A stretch of DNA of 64,000 nt from Pseudomonas asgharzadehiana (GTDB taxonomy: Bacteria > Pseudomonadota > Gammaproteobacteria > Pseudomonadales > Pseudomonadaceae), in the NCBI RefSeq assembly GCF_019139815.1, contig NZ_CP077079.1, positions 2,356,001 through 2,420,000 on the forward strand, read 5' to 3'. This document shows positions 24,687-34,058 of this stretch, piece after piece. Within the stretch, counting starts at the first letter, position 1. Each line of letters begins with the position of its first letter. Below the pieces are notes generated by a model that saw only the letters and a program-made list of their open reading frames with translations, did not search any database and was not told the DNA's origin. The translations under genes were made by a program, and so were the position numbers.

Positions 24687-25328
24687 ATGAAAGCAAACAT
24701 CAGTTTCGGCCTGCTCCTGCTTGTCGCGACGTTGAAAGTCTGGGCTGCCGAGGCGCCCAACGCGACGACGCTCGGGACCTGTGTCGCATGTCATGGTGCG
24801 CAGGGGCAGGGCAATGCCGCGCTAGGTGTGCCGAACCTGGCGGGTCAGCATCCCGTTTACCTGGCACAGCAGATGCGCGGTTTCAAAACCGGTTCGCGCG
24901 GCTACGACCCCAAGGACACCTACGGCGCACAGATGCGCGCCATAGTGGCCAATATCGACGAGGCTGAAATCGAACGCCTGGCGACTCATTACGCGAGTCT
25001 GGAGCCGCCGCGGTCGCAGGTCGTAGTTGGCGAGCAGGCAGCACGGGGCCGGAATATTTACCAGGGTACTTGCGCCAGCTGCCATGGGCCAGAAGGCGAG
25101 GGCTTTGCCTACCTTAAGGCACCCAACCTGCGCATTCTCGACGCCAGCTATCTCGATCGTCAGCTCGTTAACTACGTGCAGGGGGTGCGCGGCAGTGGCG
25201 GTCACGCCGATCAGCTTGGGCTCTGGATGCGCGGTATTTCTTTGCAGATCAGTGGAGATGCTGATCGCAAGGCGATCATCGATTACATCGTAAGTCTGTC
25301 TGCGAACGGCAGCGCCAGCAAAAACTGA
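24687..25328 (+). CDS. Dihaem cytochrome c (c4-like)
   Basis: A 213-residue exported protein with a signal peptide (LLLVATLKVWA) and two CXXCH motifs, CVACH near residue 32 and CASCH near residue 127, each in a similar domain (LGVPNLAGQHPVYLAQQM; LKAPNLRILDASYLDRQL). This tandem layout is that of cytochrome c4. Candidate Met ligands lie in QMRAIV and WMRGIS. It follows the monohaem cytochrome by 4 bases. The pair could pass electrons from the amine dehydrogenase to a terminal oxidase in the inner membrane. Confidence 0.9.
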   Translation: MKANISFGLLLLVATLKVWAAEAPNATTLGTCVACHGAQGQGNAALGVPNLAGQHPVYLAQQMRGFKTGSRGYDPKDTYGAQMRAIVANIDEAEIERLATHYASLEPPRSQVVVGEQAARGRNIYQGTCASCHGPEGEGFAYLKAPNLRILDASYLDRQLVNYVQGVRGSGGHADQLGLWMRGISLQISGDADRKAIIDYIVSLSANGSASKN

Positions 25329-25416
25329 GTGAGAGAGTAACTAACTCGACGAGACTTGATTTTCAAGCTGGCCGAAGAGCATGTGCAACTTAATAAAAAA
25401 ACTGAGTGGGGTTTCC

Positions 25417-26601
25417 ATGTCTACACCTGAAGTGTTTATCGTCAGCGCCACACGAACTGCAATTGGCACCTTCGGTGGCACGCTAAAGGATATACCGCCA
25501 TCGCAATTGGCGACGACGGCCGTGCAGGCTGCCCTGCAACGCAGCGGTTGCGCACCGGACCGTGTCGGCAATGTTGTGATGGGCACTGTAATCCCAACCG
25601 ATACGCGTGACGCCTATCTTTCTCGGGTTGCCGCCATCCAGGCTGGCATACCTAAGGAGACTCCAGCGTTCAACGTCAACCGCCTGTGCGGGTCCGGCCT
25701 GCAGGCGATTATTTCAGCGGCACAGGGCCTGTTGTTGGGGGAAAACGAGGTTGCAATTGCCGGCGGTGCCGAGAGTATGAGCCGTGGGCCGTACATGCTT
25801 CCTGGCGCACGATGGGGTGGGCGTCTGGGCGACATGCAGGCGATTGACTACATGCTGGGTATTTTGCATGACCCCTTTCACCGCATTCACATGGGCATTA
25901 CCGCCGAGAACATCGCCGAGCGTTATGGTGTCAGCCGCGCCGATCAGGATGCGCTCGCGCTGGAAAGCCAGAAACGCGCGGCTCGCGCCATCTCTGAGGG
26001 TCGCTTTGTCGGGCAAATCGTACCGGTTGAAGTGAAAACGCGTAAAGGCATGCAACTGTTCGAGGTTGATGAGCACGTGCGCGGTGATGTCACGCTGGAA
26101 CAGTTGGCAGCTATGAAAGCGGCGTTCAAACCGGACGGAACAGTTACCGCCGGCAACGCTTCGGGCTTGAACGACGGCGCCGCAGCGCTGCTGTTGGCAA
26201 CTGATGCGGCGGTCAGGAGCGATAACTTGCGTCCGCTGGCGCGTCTGGTCAGCTACGCGTGTTCCGGCGTTGAGCCGGAGCTGATGGGGCTGGGACCAAT
26301 TCCTGCTACTCGTCTTGCTCTGAAACGCGCCGGCTTGACGGTCGCAGACCTTGACGTGATCGAGTCCAACGAAGCCTTCGCTTCCCAGGCCTTTGTTGTG
26401 GCACGCGAGCTTGAATTTGATCCTGCCAGAGTCAACCCGAATGGGTCAGGCATTTCCATCGGCCATCCAGTGGGTGCTACCGGAGCGATGATCGTGACCA
26501 AAGCTGTCCACGAACTCCATCGCATCCAGGGACGCTATGCATTGGCGACCATGTGTATCGGTGGTGGTCAGGGCATCGCAGCGATCTTTGAGCGAGTCTA
26601 G
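25417..26601 (+). CDS. Acetyl-CoA acetyltransferase / 3-ketoacyl-CoA thiolase
   Basis: A 394-residue thiolase that cleaves 3-ketoacyl-CoA with CoA (or condenses acetyl-CoA). It shows the nucleophilic Cys in NRLCGSGLQAI (near 88), the His of GHPVGATGA (near 350) and the second Cys of MCIGGGQG (near 380). ATG 25417 is chosen over 25381 because MSTPEVFIVSATRT is the normal family N-terminus. It is about 90 bases after the cytochrome c4 gene. It would complete beta-oxidation with the acyl-CoA dehydrogenase below. A hydratase/dehydrogenase pair is not in this island but is present at 9.9-11.7 kb. Confidence 0.95.
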   Translation: MSTPEVFIVSATRTAIGTFGGTLKDIPPSQLATTAVQAALQRSGCAPDRVGNVVMGTVIPTDTRDAYLSRVAAIQAGIPKETPAFNVNRLCGSGLQAIISAAQGLLLGENEVAIAGGAESMSRGPYMLPGARWGGRLGDMQAIDYMLGILHDPFHRIHMGITAENIAERYGVSRADQDALALESQKRAARAISEGRFVGQIVPVEVKTRKGMQLFEVDEHVRGDVTLEQLAAMKAAFKPDGTVTAGNASGLNDGAAALLLATDAAVRSDNLRPLARLVSYACSGVEPELMGLGPIPATRLALKRAGLTVADLDVIESNEAFASQAFVVARELEFDPARVNPNGSGISIGHPVGATGAMIVTKAVHELHRIQGRYALATMCIGGGQGIAAIFERV

Positions 26602-26615
26602 AGGTACGTCGGTGA

Positions 26616-27272
26616 ATGAATCAATTGGGTGATAAAGGCACTGAGGAGTCTATCTCTTCGCGATTGGAACCACTGCGCAAAACCGCCTTGCAGCTTTTCG
26701 CCCAGCGAGGTTTTGCTCGGGTGAGCTTGCGTGAACTGGCGCAGCAACTGGGGATGGGCCCCGGCTCCTTCTACTGCCATTTTGAGAGCAAAGAACAGCT
26801 GCTGTTCGAGTTGATCGAGGAGCTCTTCACCGACTTGATTGCGTTAGCGCGATGCCGCGATAAGGATTGCTCTCTTGCGTGCTTGAAGGCGTTCGTGCAT
26901 GCGCATATTGGCTTGCACGAGCGACGCGCCATGCACTTTCTAATCGCTGAGCGTGAGTTCCACTGCCTTTCGCTGGAGCATCAGCAACACATTTGCAAGA
27001 TGCGACAAGAGTACGAACATCGTTTTCTGGTGCTGTTGCGCGAGGCTGGGGCGAACGCACCCTCGCCGGTGCTTGCGGCGACCGTGCACGCGGTAATGGC
27101 CTGGTTGAACAACCTGCCAAGCTGGCTTGAACAGTCTGAACTGACAGCGTCGCAGAGGCCCGCAGTATTGAGTGCAATTGTGCTTGGATCGCTTTCCAGC
27201 GTTCTGCCGTTGCCGGTGCACTCCGTTCTTTGGAATGTTCCCGCGACCCGCAAGCGTATAGCTCGCAAGTGA
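26616..27272 (+). CDS. TetR-family regulator
   Basis: A 218-residue regulator. The N-terminal helix-turn-helix (about residues 22-65) reads ALQLFAQRGFARVSLRELAQ followed by LGMGPGSFYCHFESKEQL. The C-terminal ligand domain is not diagnostic. It is embedded between thiolase (14-base gap) and acyl-CoA dehydrogenase, all in one direction. By analogy with FadR/PsrA-type TetR proteins it may repress this cluster until an acyl-CoA is present; the ligand is unknown. Confidence 0.9.
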   Translation: MNQLGDKGTEESISSRLEPLRKTALQLFAQRGFARVSLRELAQQLGMGPGSFYCHFESKEQLLFELIEELFTDLIALARCRDKDCSLACLKAFVHAHIGLHERRAMHFLIAEREFHCLSLEHQQHICKMRQEYEHRFLVLLREAGANAPSPVLAATVHAVMAWLNNLPSWLEQSELTASQRPAVLSAIVLGSLSSVLPLPVHSVLWNVPATRKRIARK

Positions 27273-27329
27273 AGCTGGCCCTACATCAACCACTACATAC
27301 CCATGCAAACAATATTAAGAGACTCTGTT

Positions 27330-29108
27330 ATGGCTGATTACAAAGCTCCGTTGCGCGATATGCGCTTTGTCCTCAATGAAGTGCTCGAAGTCTCTAAATT
27401 GTGGGCTCAAATGCCTGCCTTGGCCGAGGTGGCAGATGAAGAGACCGCTATGGCCATCTTGGAGGAGGCCGGCAAAATTACTGGTGAAGTGATCGCTCCG
27501 CTCAATCGAAGCGGCGACGAAGAGGGATGCTCATGGCGCGACGGCGCGGTGAAGACTCCTGAAGGTTTCCCCCAGGCCTACCGAACCTATGCAGAAGGTG
27601 GCTGGGTGGGTGTCGGCGGTGCGCCGGAATTTGGCGGGATGGGCATGCCTAAATTGATCGGCGCCCATGTCGAAGAAATGGTCAACTCGGCAAACATGTC
27701 GTTTGCCCTATACCCGATGTTAACTGCCGGGGCCTGCCTGTCGATTTTGAACCACGCCAGTGAAGAGCTTAAGAGCCAATACCTGCCCAATATGTACGAG
27801 GGCCGGTGGACTGGATCAATGTGCCTGACTGAACCGCATGCGGGTACCGATCTTGGGATTATCCGTACCAAGGCCGAACCGCAGGCCGATGGCAGCTACA
27901 CGGTCACCGGCACCAAAATATTCATTACCGGTGGCGAGCAGGACCTGACCGAAAACATCATACATCTGGTACTGGCCAAGCTTCCGGACGCCCCTGCTGG
28001 CCCCAAAGGTATTTCGCTTTTTATCGTGCCTAAGTTCCTGGTCAACGCCGATGGCTCGTTGGGTGAACGCAATGCAGCCCACTGCGGTTCGATCGAACAC
28101 AAGATGGGCATCAAGGGCGCGGCCACTTGTGTAATGAACTTCGACGGCGCCACCGGCTGGATTGTCGATGCACCAAACAAGGGACTGGCGGCGATGTTCA
28201 CCATGATGAACTACGAGCGCCTGGGCGTCGGTATTCAAGGTCTTGCGTTAGGCGAGCGGTCATACCAGAACGCGGTCGAATACGCCCGGGACCGTATCCA
28301 GAGTCGCGCACCGACGGGACCCCAAGCCAAAGACAAGGTTGCTGATCCGATCATCGTGCACCCGGACGTTCGCCGAATGTTGCTGACGATGAAAGCTCTG
28401 AACGAAGGGGGGCGTGCTTTCTACAGCTACGTGGCGATGCAACTGGACACTGCCAAGTACAGCGAAGATGCCACCACGCGAGAGCGTGCCGAAGAAATGG
28501 TGGCCTTGTTGACCCCCGTCGCAAAGGCGTTCCTCACTGATATGGGGTTAGAGACCACGGTGCATGGCCAACAGATCTTTGGTGGTCATGGTTTCATTCG
28601 CGAGTGGGGCCAGGAGCAGTTGATTCGGGACTGCCGTATCACCCAGATATACGAAGGTACCAATGGCATCCAGGCGCTCGACTTGATGGGACGCAAGGTG
28701 GTCGGCTGCGGTGGTAGTTACTACAAACATTTCAGTAACGAAGTGAAGGATTTCATCAGCGCTGCCGATGCGAGACTGAGCGAATTCACCGTACCGTTGC
28801 AAGCCGCCATCGACATCCTTGATGCGCTCACCGCCTGGGTCATCGTGCAGGCCAGGGCTAATCCAAATGAGATCGGCGCCGCCTCGGTGGAGTACCTCCA
28901 GGTATTCGGTTACACCGCATACGCCTACATGTGGGCGCTGATGGCGCGCGCAGCTTTGGACAAGCAGGAACAAGAAGATTTTTATGTGAGCAAACTCGGC
29001 ACTGCGCGCTTCTACTTCGCTCGTCTATTACCACGCATTCAATCATTGAGCGCGGCAGTAAAGGCCGGCAGTGAGTCGCTTTACGAACTCGACGCCGCGC
29101 AGTTCTGA
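27330..29108 (+). CDS. Acyl-CoA dehydrogenase (about 600-residue class)
   Basis: A 592-residue flavoenzyme of the long acyl-CoA dehydrogenase class with an extra C-terminal domain. ATG 27330 (MADYKAPLRDMRFVLNEVLE) is the typical start; the frame reaches back to 27303. Motifs: MCLTEPHAGTDLG and TGTKIFITGGEQDLTENI in the FAD/substrate region, GHGFIREWGQEQLIRDCRI, and the catalytic Glu of IYEGTNGIQALDLMGRK. It introduces the trans-2 double bond into an acyl-CoA in the cytoplasm. With the thiolase and the ligase it forms the beta-oxidation part of the island. Chain length preference cannot be read from sequence. Confidence 0.95.
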   Translation: MADYKAPLRDMRFVLNEVLEVSKLWAQMPALAEVADEETAMAILEEAGKITGEVIAPLNRSGDEEGCSWRDGAVKTPEGFPQAYRTYAEGGWVGVGGAPEFGGMGMPKLIGAHVEEMVNSANMSFALYPMLTAGACLSILNHASEELKSQYLPNMYEGRWTGSMCLTEPHAGTDLGIIRTKAEPQADGSYTVTGTKIFITGGEQDLTENIIHLVLAKLPDAPAGPKGISLFIVPKFLVNADGSLGERNAAHCGSIEHKMGIKGAATCVMNFDGATGWIVDAPNKGLAAMFTMMNYERLGVGIQGLALGERSYQNAVEYARDRIQSRAPTGPQAKDKVADPIIVHPDVRRMLLTMKALNEGGRAFYSYVAMQLDTAKYSEDATTRERAEEMVALLTPVAKAFLTDMGLETTVHGQQIFGGHGFIREWGQEQLIRDCRITQIYEGTNGIQALDLMGRKVVGCGGSYYKHFSNEVKDFISAADARLSEFTVPLQAAIDILDALTAWVIVQARANPNEIGAASVEYLQVFGYTAYAYMWALMARAALDKQEQEDFYVSKLGTARFYFARLLPRIQSLSAAVKAGSESLYELDAAQF

Positions 29109-29204
29109 CCCCTCGGAGCGCTGGCCCACATCAGTTCAAGCGATGGTGCCAGCGCCAACAAGACCTTATTGAAATTCGATGAAATCCCTCTGGGAGATGT
29201 CCTC

Positions 29205-30857
29205 ATGGTTAAAACAAAAATAATTTTCCCTTCGCCAGGCGCGTACGAATACCCATTGCTGATCAAGAGTCTGCTGCTTTCAGGGCAGCGCTATGAAACA
29301 GAACAGGAGATTGTCTACGCTGACAAGCTGCGTTACAGCTACCGCACGCTCAATGAGCGTATCCGGCAACTGGCCAACGTGCTGACCGCTGCAGGCGTCA
29401 AGGCTGGGGACACCGTGGCGATGCTGGATTGGGACAGTCATCGCTATCTGGAGTGCTTTTTCGCGGTGCCGATGATCGGCGCCGTGCTGCATACGGTAAA
29501 TATTCGCCTGTCTGCCGAGCAGGTGCTTTATACGATGAACCATGCGCAGGATGATTTAGTCCTTGCCCATGATGATTTTCTGCCGCTGCTGGAACAAATT
29601 CATGGCGGACTGACAACTGTCAAAGGTTACATCCAACTGAGCGACGAGACGGCCAAGGCAACGACTTTGCCCGTAGTGGGCGAGTACGAGCAGTTGCTGT
29701 CGCAATCCCCTGCGACTTATGACTTCCCCGATTTTGACGAGAACTCGGTTGCCACCGTGTTCTACACAACAGGCACGACCGGTAACCCGAAGGGGGTGTT
29801 CTTCAGCCATCGTCAGCTGGTGCTGCACACCCTGTCCATGGTGGGCACTTTTAGTGCCTATCAAGGGTTGCCGCTGCTTCGCTCTGACGATGTCTATATG
29901 CCAATCACCCCAATGTTCCATGTACACGCCTGGGGAGTGCCCTATGTGGCGACGTTGATGGGGGTGAAACAGGTTTATCCGGGACGCTACGAACCCAATA
30001 CGCTGGTTCGCCTCTACAGGCAAGAGAAGGTTACGTTCAGCCACTGCGTGCCAACCATACTGCAGATGATTATGGGGTGCCCTGAGGCAGCCGGGACGGA
30101 CTTCAGTCGCTGGAAAATGCTCTTGGGCGGGAGTGCCCTGGCACTTGGCACCGCAAGTCAGGCAGCAGCGACTGGCATGCAGGTGTTCAGCGGTTACGGT
30201 ATGTCCGAAACCTGCCCGGTTCTATGTGCAACTTATCTGCGCGCTTCTGAGCTTGAACAGTCAATGGAGGAGCAGCTACCGCTCAGGATCAAAACCGGAG
30301 TACCAGCTGCGATGGTCGACCTGAAGATCGTCGACGCCTGTGGCAAGGACGTTTTGCACGACGGGGAGTCGATGGGGGAGGTGGTGGTACGTGCGCCCTG
30401 GTTGACCCAGGGCTACCTGCATGACCCGGAAAAAGGTGCCGAACTCTGGGATGGAGGCTGGCTGCACACCGGCGATATAGGTTCTATCAATGCGCGCGGT
30501 GTATTGGAAATCAAGGACCGTATCAAAGATGTCATCAAGACTGGCGGCGAGTGGATCAGCTCTTTGGAATTGGAGAGTCTGATCAGTAAGCATCCTGCCG
30601 TCATGTCCGTTGCGGTGGTGGGTATTCCTGATCTTCAGTGGGGCGAACGGCCAATGGCGATGGTTGTATGCACACCATCATTGCAGATTAATCAGGCGAA
30701 TCTGGAAGATTACCTGATGCAGTTCGTCGACAATGGCAGCATTAATAAGTGGGCCATCCCTAAAAAATTTCTGTTTGTCGATGATATCCCCAAGACAAGC
30801 GTTGGCAAAGTTGACAAGAAATTAATACGAAAGACCGAGCTCGCGGCGCGAGGATAA
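29205..30857 (+). CDS. Fatty acyl-CoA ligase, AlkK-like
   Basis: A 550-residue adenylate-forming enzyme that activates a carboxylic acid with ATP and CoA. Motifs: the P-loop TTGTTGNPKG (A3), YGMSETCPV (A5), TGDIG (A7), and IKDVIKTGGEWISSLELE (A8), with the catalytic Lys near GKVDKK at the C-terminus. N-terminal features resemble the medium-chain ligase AlkK. ATG 29205 is preceded by gggaga; the frame extends to 29169. It lies about 95 bases after the acyl-CoA dehydrogenase. It would activate the acid produced from the amine-derived aldehyde, but the aldehyde dehydrogenase for that step is not in this island. Confidence 0.93.
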   Translation: MVKTKIIFPSPGAYEYPLLIKSLLLSGQRYETEQEIVYADKLRYSYRTLNERIRQLANVLTAAGVKAGDTVAMLDWDSHRYLECFFAVPMIGAVLHTVNIRLSAEQVLYTMNHAQDDLVLAHDDFLPLLEQIHGGLTTVKGYIQLSDETAKATTLPVVGEYEQLLSQSPATYDFPDFDENSVATVFYTTGTTGNPKGVFFSHRQLVLHTLSMVGTFSAYQGLPLLRSDDVYMPITPMFHVHAWGVPYVATLMGVKQVYPGRYEPNTLVRLYRQEKVTFSHCVPTILQMIMGCPEAAGTDFSRWKMLLGGSALALGTASQAAATGMQVFSGYGMSETCPVLCATYLRASELEQSMEEQLPLRIKTGVPAAMVDLKIVDACGKDVLHDGESMGEVVVRAPWLTQGYLHDPEKGAELWDGGWLHTGDIGSINARGVLEIKDRIKDVIKTGGEWISSLELESLISKHPAVMSVAVVGIPDLQWGERPMAMVVCTPSLQINQANLEDYLMQFVDNGSINKWAIPKKFLFVDDIPKTSVGKVDKKLIRKTELAARG

Positions 30858-31036
30858 TTATTTTGCTTTCAGGAGTTTGAGATCGTTGGTGAGTGATCAT
30901 CCAGCTTGCATCTGGTCGAGAGCCGCTTACACGAACGTACGTGGTGTACGGAAACAAGTAGTCATCACGACCAGATCAAGCAGGCAAGAAAACTCTGCCT
31001 TGCGGTTTGTCAGCTAATGTTTTCAAGGAAGTTGCC

Positions 31037-32368
31037 ATGCCCAATAACAATAATATTTATCCCTCCAAAGCCCGTGCCTGGGGTACGGTCACCATATTGA
31101 TGATGGCCTACGTGTTGTCATTTGTTGACCGGCAAATCCTCAATCTGCTGGTGGGCCCAATACGTCGCGACCTGATGATCAGCGACACCCAGATGAGTCT
31201 GTTGATGGGACTGTCGTTTGCGCTTTTCTACACTGTATGCGGCATTCCTCTCGGGCGCCTGGCCGACACCAGGAGCAGGCGCGGCTTGATCGCCTTTGGC
31301 ATATTGTTCTGGAGCGCGGCCACCGCAGCCTGTGGTTTGGCCAGGCTTTACTGGCAATTCCTGATCTGCCGGATCGGCGTCGGCGTCGGCGAGGCAGCCT
31401 TATCACCCGCGGCCTATTCACTGATAGCGGACAGCTTTCCCGCCGAGCGCCGTGCTACGGCAATCAGTGTTTATTCGATGGGGGTATACCTCGGCTCGGG
31501 TTTTGCGTTTCTGTTTGGTGGTTTGGTCATCAAGCTGGTCTCTGCCCAAGGTGATGTACTGCTGCCTGTGCTCGGTGAAGTGCGTCCGTGGCAGCTGATT
31601 TTTCTCGCCCTTGGCGCCGCGGGGGTACTTTTCAACCTGCTTCTGTTAGCGATCAGGGAGCCTGCAAGACACGGCGCCGGGGCCGGTATCGCAGTGCCGT
31701 TATTGGAGGTCGGCCGGTATCTGCGTGCCAACAAACGGACCGTGCTTTGCCATAATTTCGGCTTTGCCGGCTTGGCCTTCGCCGGTTACGGCAGTGCAGC
31801 CTGGGTTCCGACATTCTTCATTCGCACCTATGGCTGGGACGCCGGTCAGGTCGGGATCGTATACGGCGGTATAATGGCAATATTTGGTTGCTTGGGAGTC
31901 GTATTCGGCGGGAGGCTCGCCGACTGGATTGCGAGGCGGGGCAGCAGCGACGCCAATATGCGTGTGGGTCTATATGCTGCCTTGGGTGCTTTACCTTTTG
32001 TACTGGCCTTTCCTGTGATGGAGAGCGCGCAATGGGCGGCGATTCTGGTCGCGCCCGCCGTGTTCTTTCTGAGCATGCCGTTTGGTGTGGCGCCGGCAGC
32101 CATTCAGGAGATCATGCCCAACTCGATGCGCGGCCAGGCATCGGCGATTTACCTGTTTGTGATAACGCTGATCGGCTTGGGCATTGGGCCAACGGCGGTA
32201 GCGGTAATGACCGACTACGTCTTTGGCGATGATATGTCACTTCGCTACTCACTGATGATTGTTACCAGCATCGCGGTGTTGTTCTCAGTTCTGTTGCTGA
32301 GCTTGAGTCTGAAACCCTATCGCGACAGCGTGGTGCACCTGCAACAGTGGGCGATCAGGGCGACCTGA
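31037..32368 (+). CDS. MFS transporter (Spinster-like)
   Basis: A 443-residue, 12-TM permease with the loop motif GRLADTRSRRGLIAFG between TM2 and TM3 and the VDRQILNLLVGPIRRDL start typical of the Spinster-like MFS group. ATG 31037 has aagga 7 bases upstream. It is the last gene of the long rightward cluster, 180 bases after the ligase. It could import the acid or another intermediate across the inner membrane; the substrate is not predictable. Confidence 0.9.
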   Translation: MPNNNNIYPSKARAWGTVTILMMAYVLSFVDRQILNLLVGPIRRDLMISDTQMSLLMGLSFALFYTVCGIPLGRLADTRSRRGLIAFGILFWSAATAACGLARLYWQFLICRIGVGVGEAALSPAAYSLIADSFPAERRATAISVYSMGVYLGSGFAFLFGGLVIKLVSAQGDVLLPVLGEVRPWQLIFLALGAAGVLFNLLLLAIREPARHGAGAGIAVPLLEVGRYLRANKRTVLCHNFGFAGLAFAGYGSAAWVPTFFIRTYGWDAGQVGIVYGGIMAIFGCLGVVFGGRLADWIARRGSSDANMRVGLYAALGALPFVLAFPVMESAQWAAILVAPAVFFLSMPFGVAPAAIQEIMPNSMRGQASAIYLFVITLIGLGIGPTAVAVMTDYVFGDDMSLRYSLMIVTSIAVLFSVLLLSLSLKPYRDSVVHLQQWAIRAT

Positions 32369-32734
32369 ACATCCATTGCAGCGTAAACGAGACAATGTGC
32401 TCCATTGGTGCGGAGAACTATTGCAGATCCGCGGTGATTTGAGACGGTGCACCTTTTGGTGCATCTGCCCCTCACGTTTACTGGCGGGGCTTTGGTGCAT
32501 AAGTTCAGTGCATGGCGCAGAAGTTGCTTTATTCGTTCACTTCGCTTACCGATTCCGGTTTGCGGTACGGGCAATTGGCAAGCTTGCTACCGATTTGGCC
32601 AAAAAAATTGGCAATTCGCTTGTGGGGCACATATGCATCATTTACGAGTACCCAGCGCTTCCCCTGTTATAAGCTTCAAGGGACAGTGTGTCGTCGCTCA
32701 ACATGCGCTGTTCGATCAGGCGAACGAAACGCGT
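32369..32734. promoter_or_regulatory. Non-coding region before AraC gene with TTTGGTGCAT direct repeats
   Basis: About 366 bases with no credible gene. TTTGGTGCAT occurs at 32455-32464 and again at 32491-32500 (36 bases apart, same face of the helix roughly), with a looser copy attggtgcgg near 32404. These look like half-sites for an AraC-type activator. A weak sigma-54-like element (TGGCA at 32609, TTGT ending 32623) is present but does not match the consensus fully. Confidence 0.35.
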
Positions 32735-33766
32735 ATGTTTCTTCGGTCCGTACATCCTGGTCAGATACCCGTAACGGCACACGCCATAGCGTTGGTCGTC
32801 GATTTCGCCCGGCAACGTGGCCTCAGCGTAGATGCCGTTCTGCGCGACTGCCATTTACAGGCGGATCGCTTGCATTCGCCCTCCACCAGCCTGACCCGAG
32901 AGCAAGAGCTGAAAGTGTTCGAGAATCTTCTGATGCTCAGCGGCGATGCGACGGTAGGGCTTGAGATTGGAAGGCGTCTACACGTGTCCTGCTTCGGCCT
33001 GCCTGGCTATACGATGTTGGTCAGCGCAACGGTCAAGGATGCCATCCAGTGCTTGAGCAACTTCCCGTTGCTGATGGGCCTGTACTTTAACGTCACCATG
33101 CGAGAGGAGGGTGACTGGACAGCGATCGTTGTTGATGATTACTTCTACGCAAAACAGCTCGAACCCATGTGCACAGACATGATGCTCGCCGCGATCATGG
33201 CGATAATCGCGGACCTCGCCGGGTGTCCGATACAACCGCTCGACGTTACCCTTCAACACACTCGCCCTTCGTATCATGCCTACTGCACTGATCTGTTTGG
33301 TTGCGAAGTCCGTTACGGGGCGGCCGAGAATGCGATTTATTTCCCCACTGTTCTGTTGAATCAGCCTGCTGCGTTGGCCAATGCCGTCAGCGGCGAGGCA
33401 CTCTATCTGCAATGCCTCGACATGGAACGCGATGGTGCGGCTAAGGTCACCAGTGACCTTATCTCGCAGATTCGCGGTTTGCTCAATCGGGACCTGAATG
33501 AATTCAGCTCATTGGGGCGCGTGGCGGAGCATTTTTTCCTTACGGAACGGACGCTGCGGCGTCGTCTGAAGTCGATCGACATTTCCTTCCAGCAATTGCT
33601 CGACGAGGCACGTCAGAAGCGGGCTGAGGAATTGCTGCTGGAGGGAGTAAAAATTGCAGTAATTGCGGAATTCCTCGGCTATAGCGACATCGCCAGTTTT
33701 CGTCATGCCTTTCGCCGATGGACCGGATTTTCCCCCAGCGAGTATCGCCACCAGACCATTGGCTGA
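32735..33766 (+). CDS. AraC-family regulator with arabinose-binding-type domain
   Basis: A 343-residue regulator starting at ATG 32735 (MFLRSVHPGQIPVTAHAIAL); the longer frame from 32447 has no family likeness. The ligand domain covers about residues 15-210. The AraC double helix-turn-helix includes LGRVAEHFFLTERTLRRRLK and KIAVIAEFLGYSDIASFRHA, ending FSPSEYRHQ. It stands between the amine/beta-oxidation island and the permease/aminotransferase pair, so it may control either. No strong Shine-Dalgarno is seen. Confidence 0.9.
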   Translation: MFLRSVHPGQIPVTAHAIALVVDFARQRGLSVDAVLRDCHLQADRLHSPSTSLTREQELKVFENLLMLSGDATVGLEIGRRLHVSCFGLPGYTMLVSATVKDAIQCLSNFPLLMGLYFNVTMREEGDWTAIVVDDYFYAKQLEPMCTDMMLAAIMAIIADLAGCPIQPLDVTLQHTRPSYHAYCTDLFGCEVRYGAAENAIYFPTVLLNQPAALANAVSGEALYLQCLDMERDGAAKVTSDLISQIRGLLNRDLNEFSSLGRVAEHFFLTERTLRRRLKSIDISFQQLLDEARQKRAEELLLEGVKIAVIAEFLGYSDIASFRHAFRRWTGFSPSEYRHQTIG

Positions 33767-34058
33767 TCACGTTCGCGCCGAAATCACCTCCCTTTCCCGG
33801 TCGCTACTTACCTATCGAATGGCGACTTCCAAGTGAGCTTTGTTGCTTGCCTGCGTTGTCCTGCCCGCATCGTTCATTAGCAATCAGAGTGCTTGCCGGC
33901 GCATTTCGCAAGCCATACCTGTTGTCCGATTTTATCCCCTGTTTTGTCCTTTTCGGCTCTGACTTAGCGAACGCGGTCGCCCAGAGAATAAGCGTGCAAA
34001 TGGCGACCCTAGAAGCCGCCCGTTCGTTGGATGTCAACCACGTACAGGACTAAAACGC
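33767..34058. other. Non-coding spacer before the permease gene
   Basis: 292 bases between the AraC stop and the permease start. An open frame crosses it but has no family likeness or ribosome site. It presumably holds the permease-aminotransferase promoter. Confidence 0.35.

Noticed and set aside
32609..32623. Sigma-54-type promoter
   Set aside because: TGGCA with correct spacing but TTGT instead of TTGC at the -12 box, and no known sigma-54 activator is adjacent.
33718..34053. 111-residue frame between AraC and permease genes
   Set aside because: Overlaps the AraC end, has no Shine-Dalgarno and no recognisable domain.
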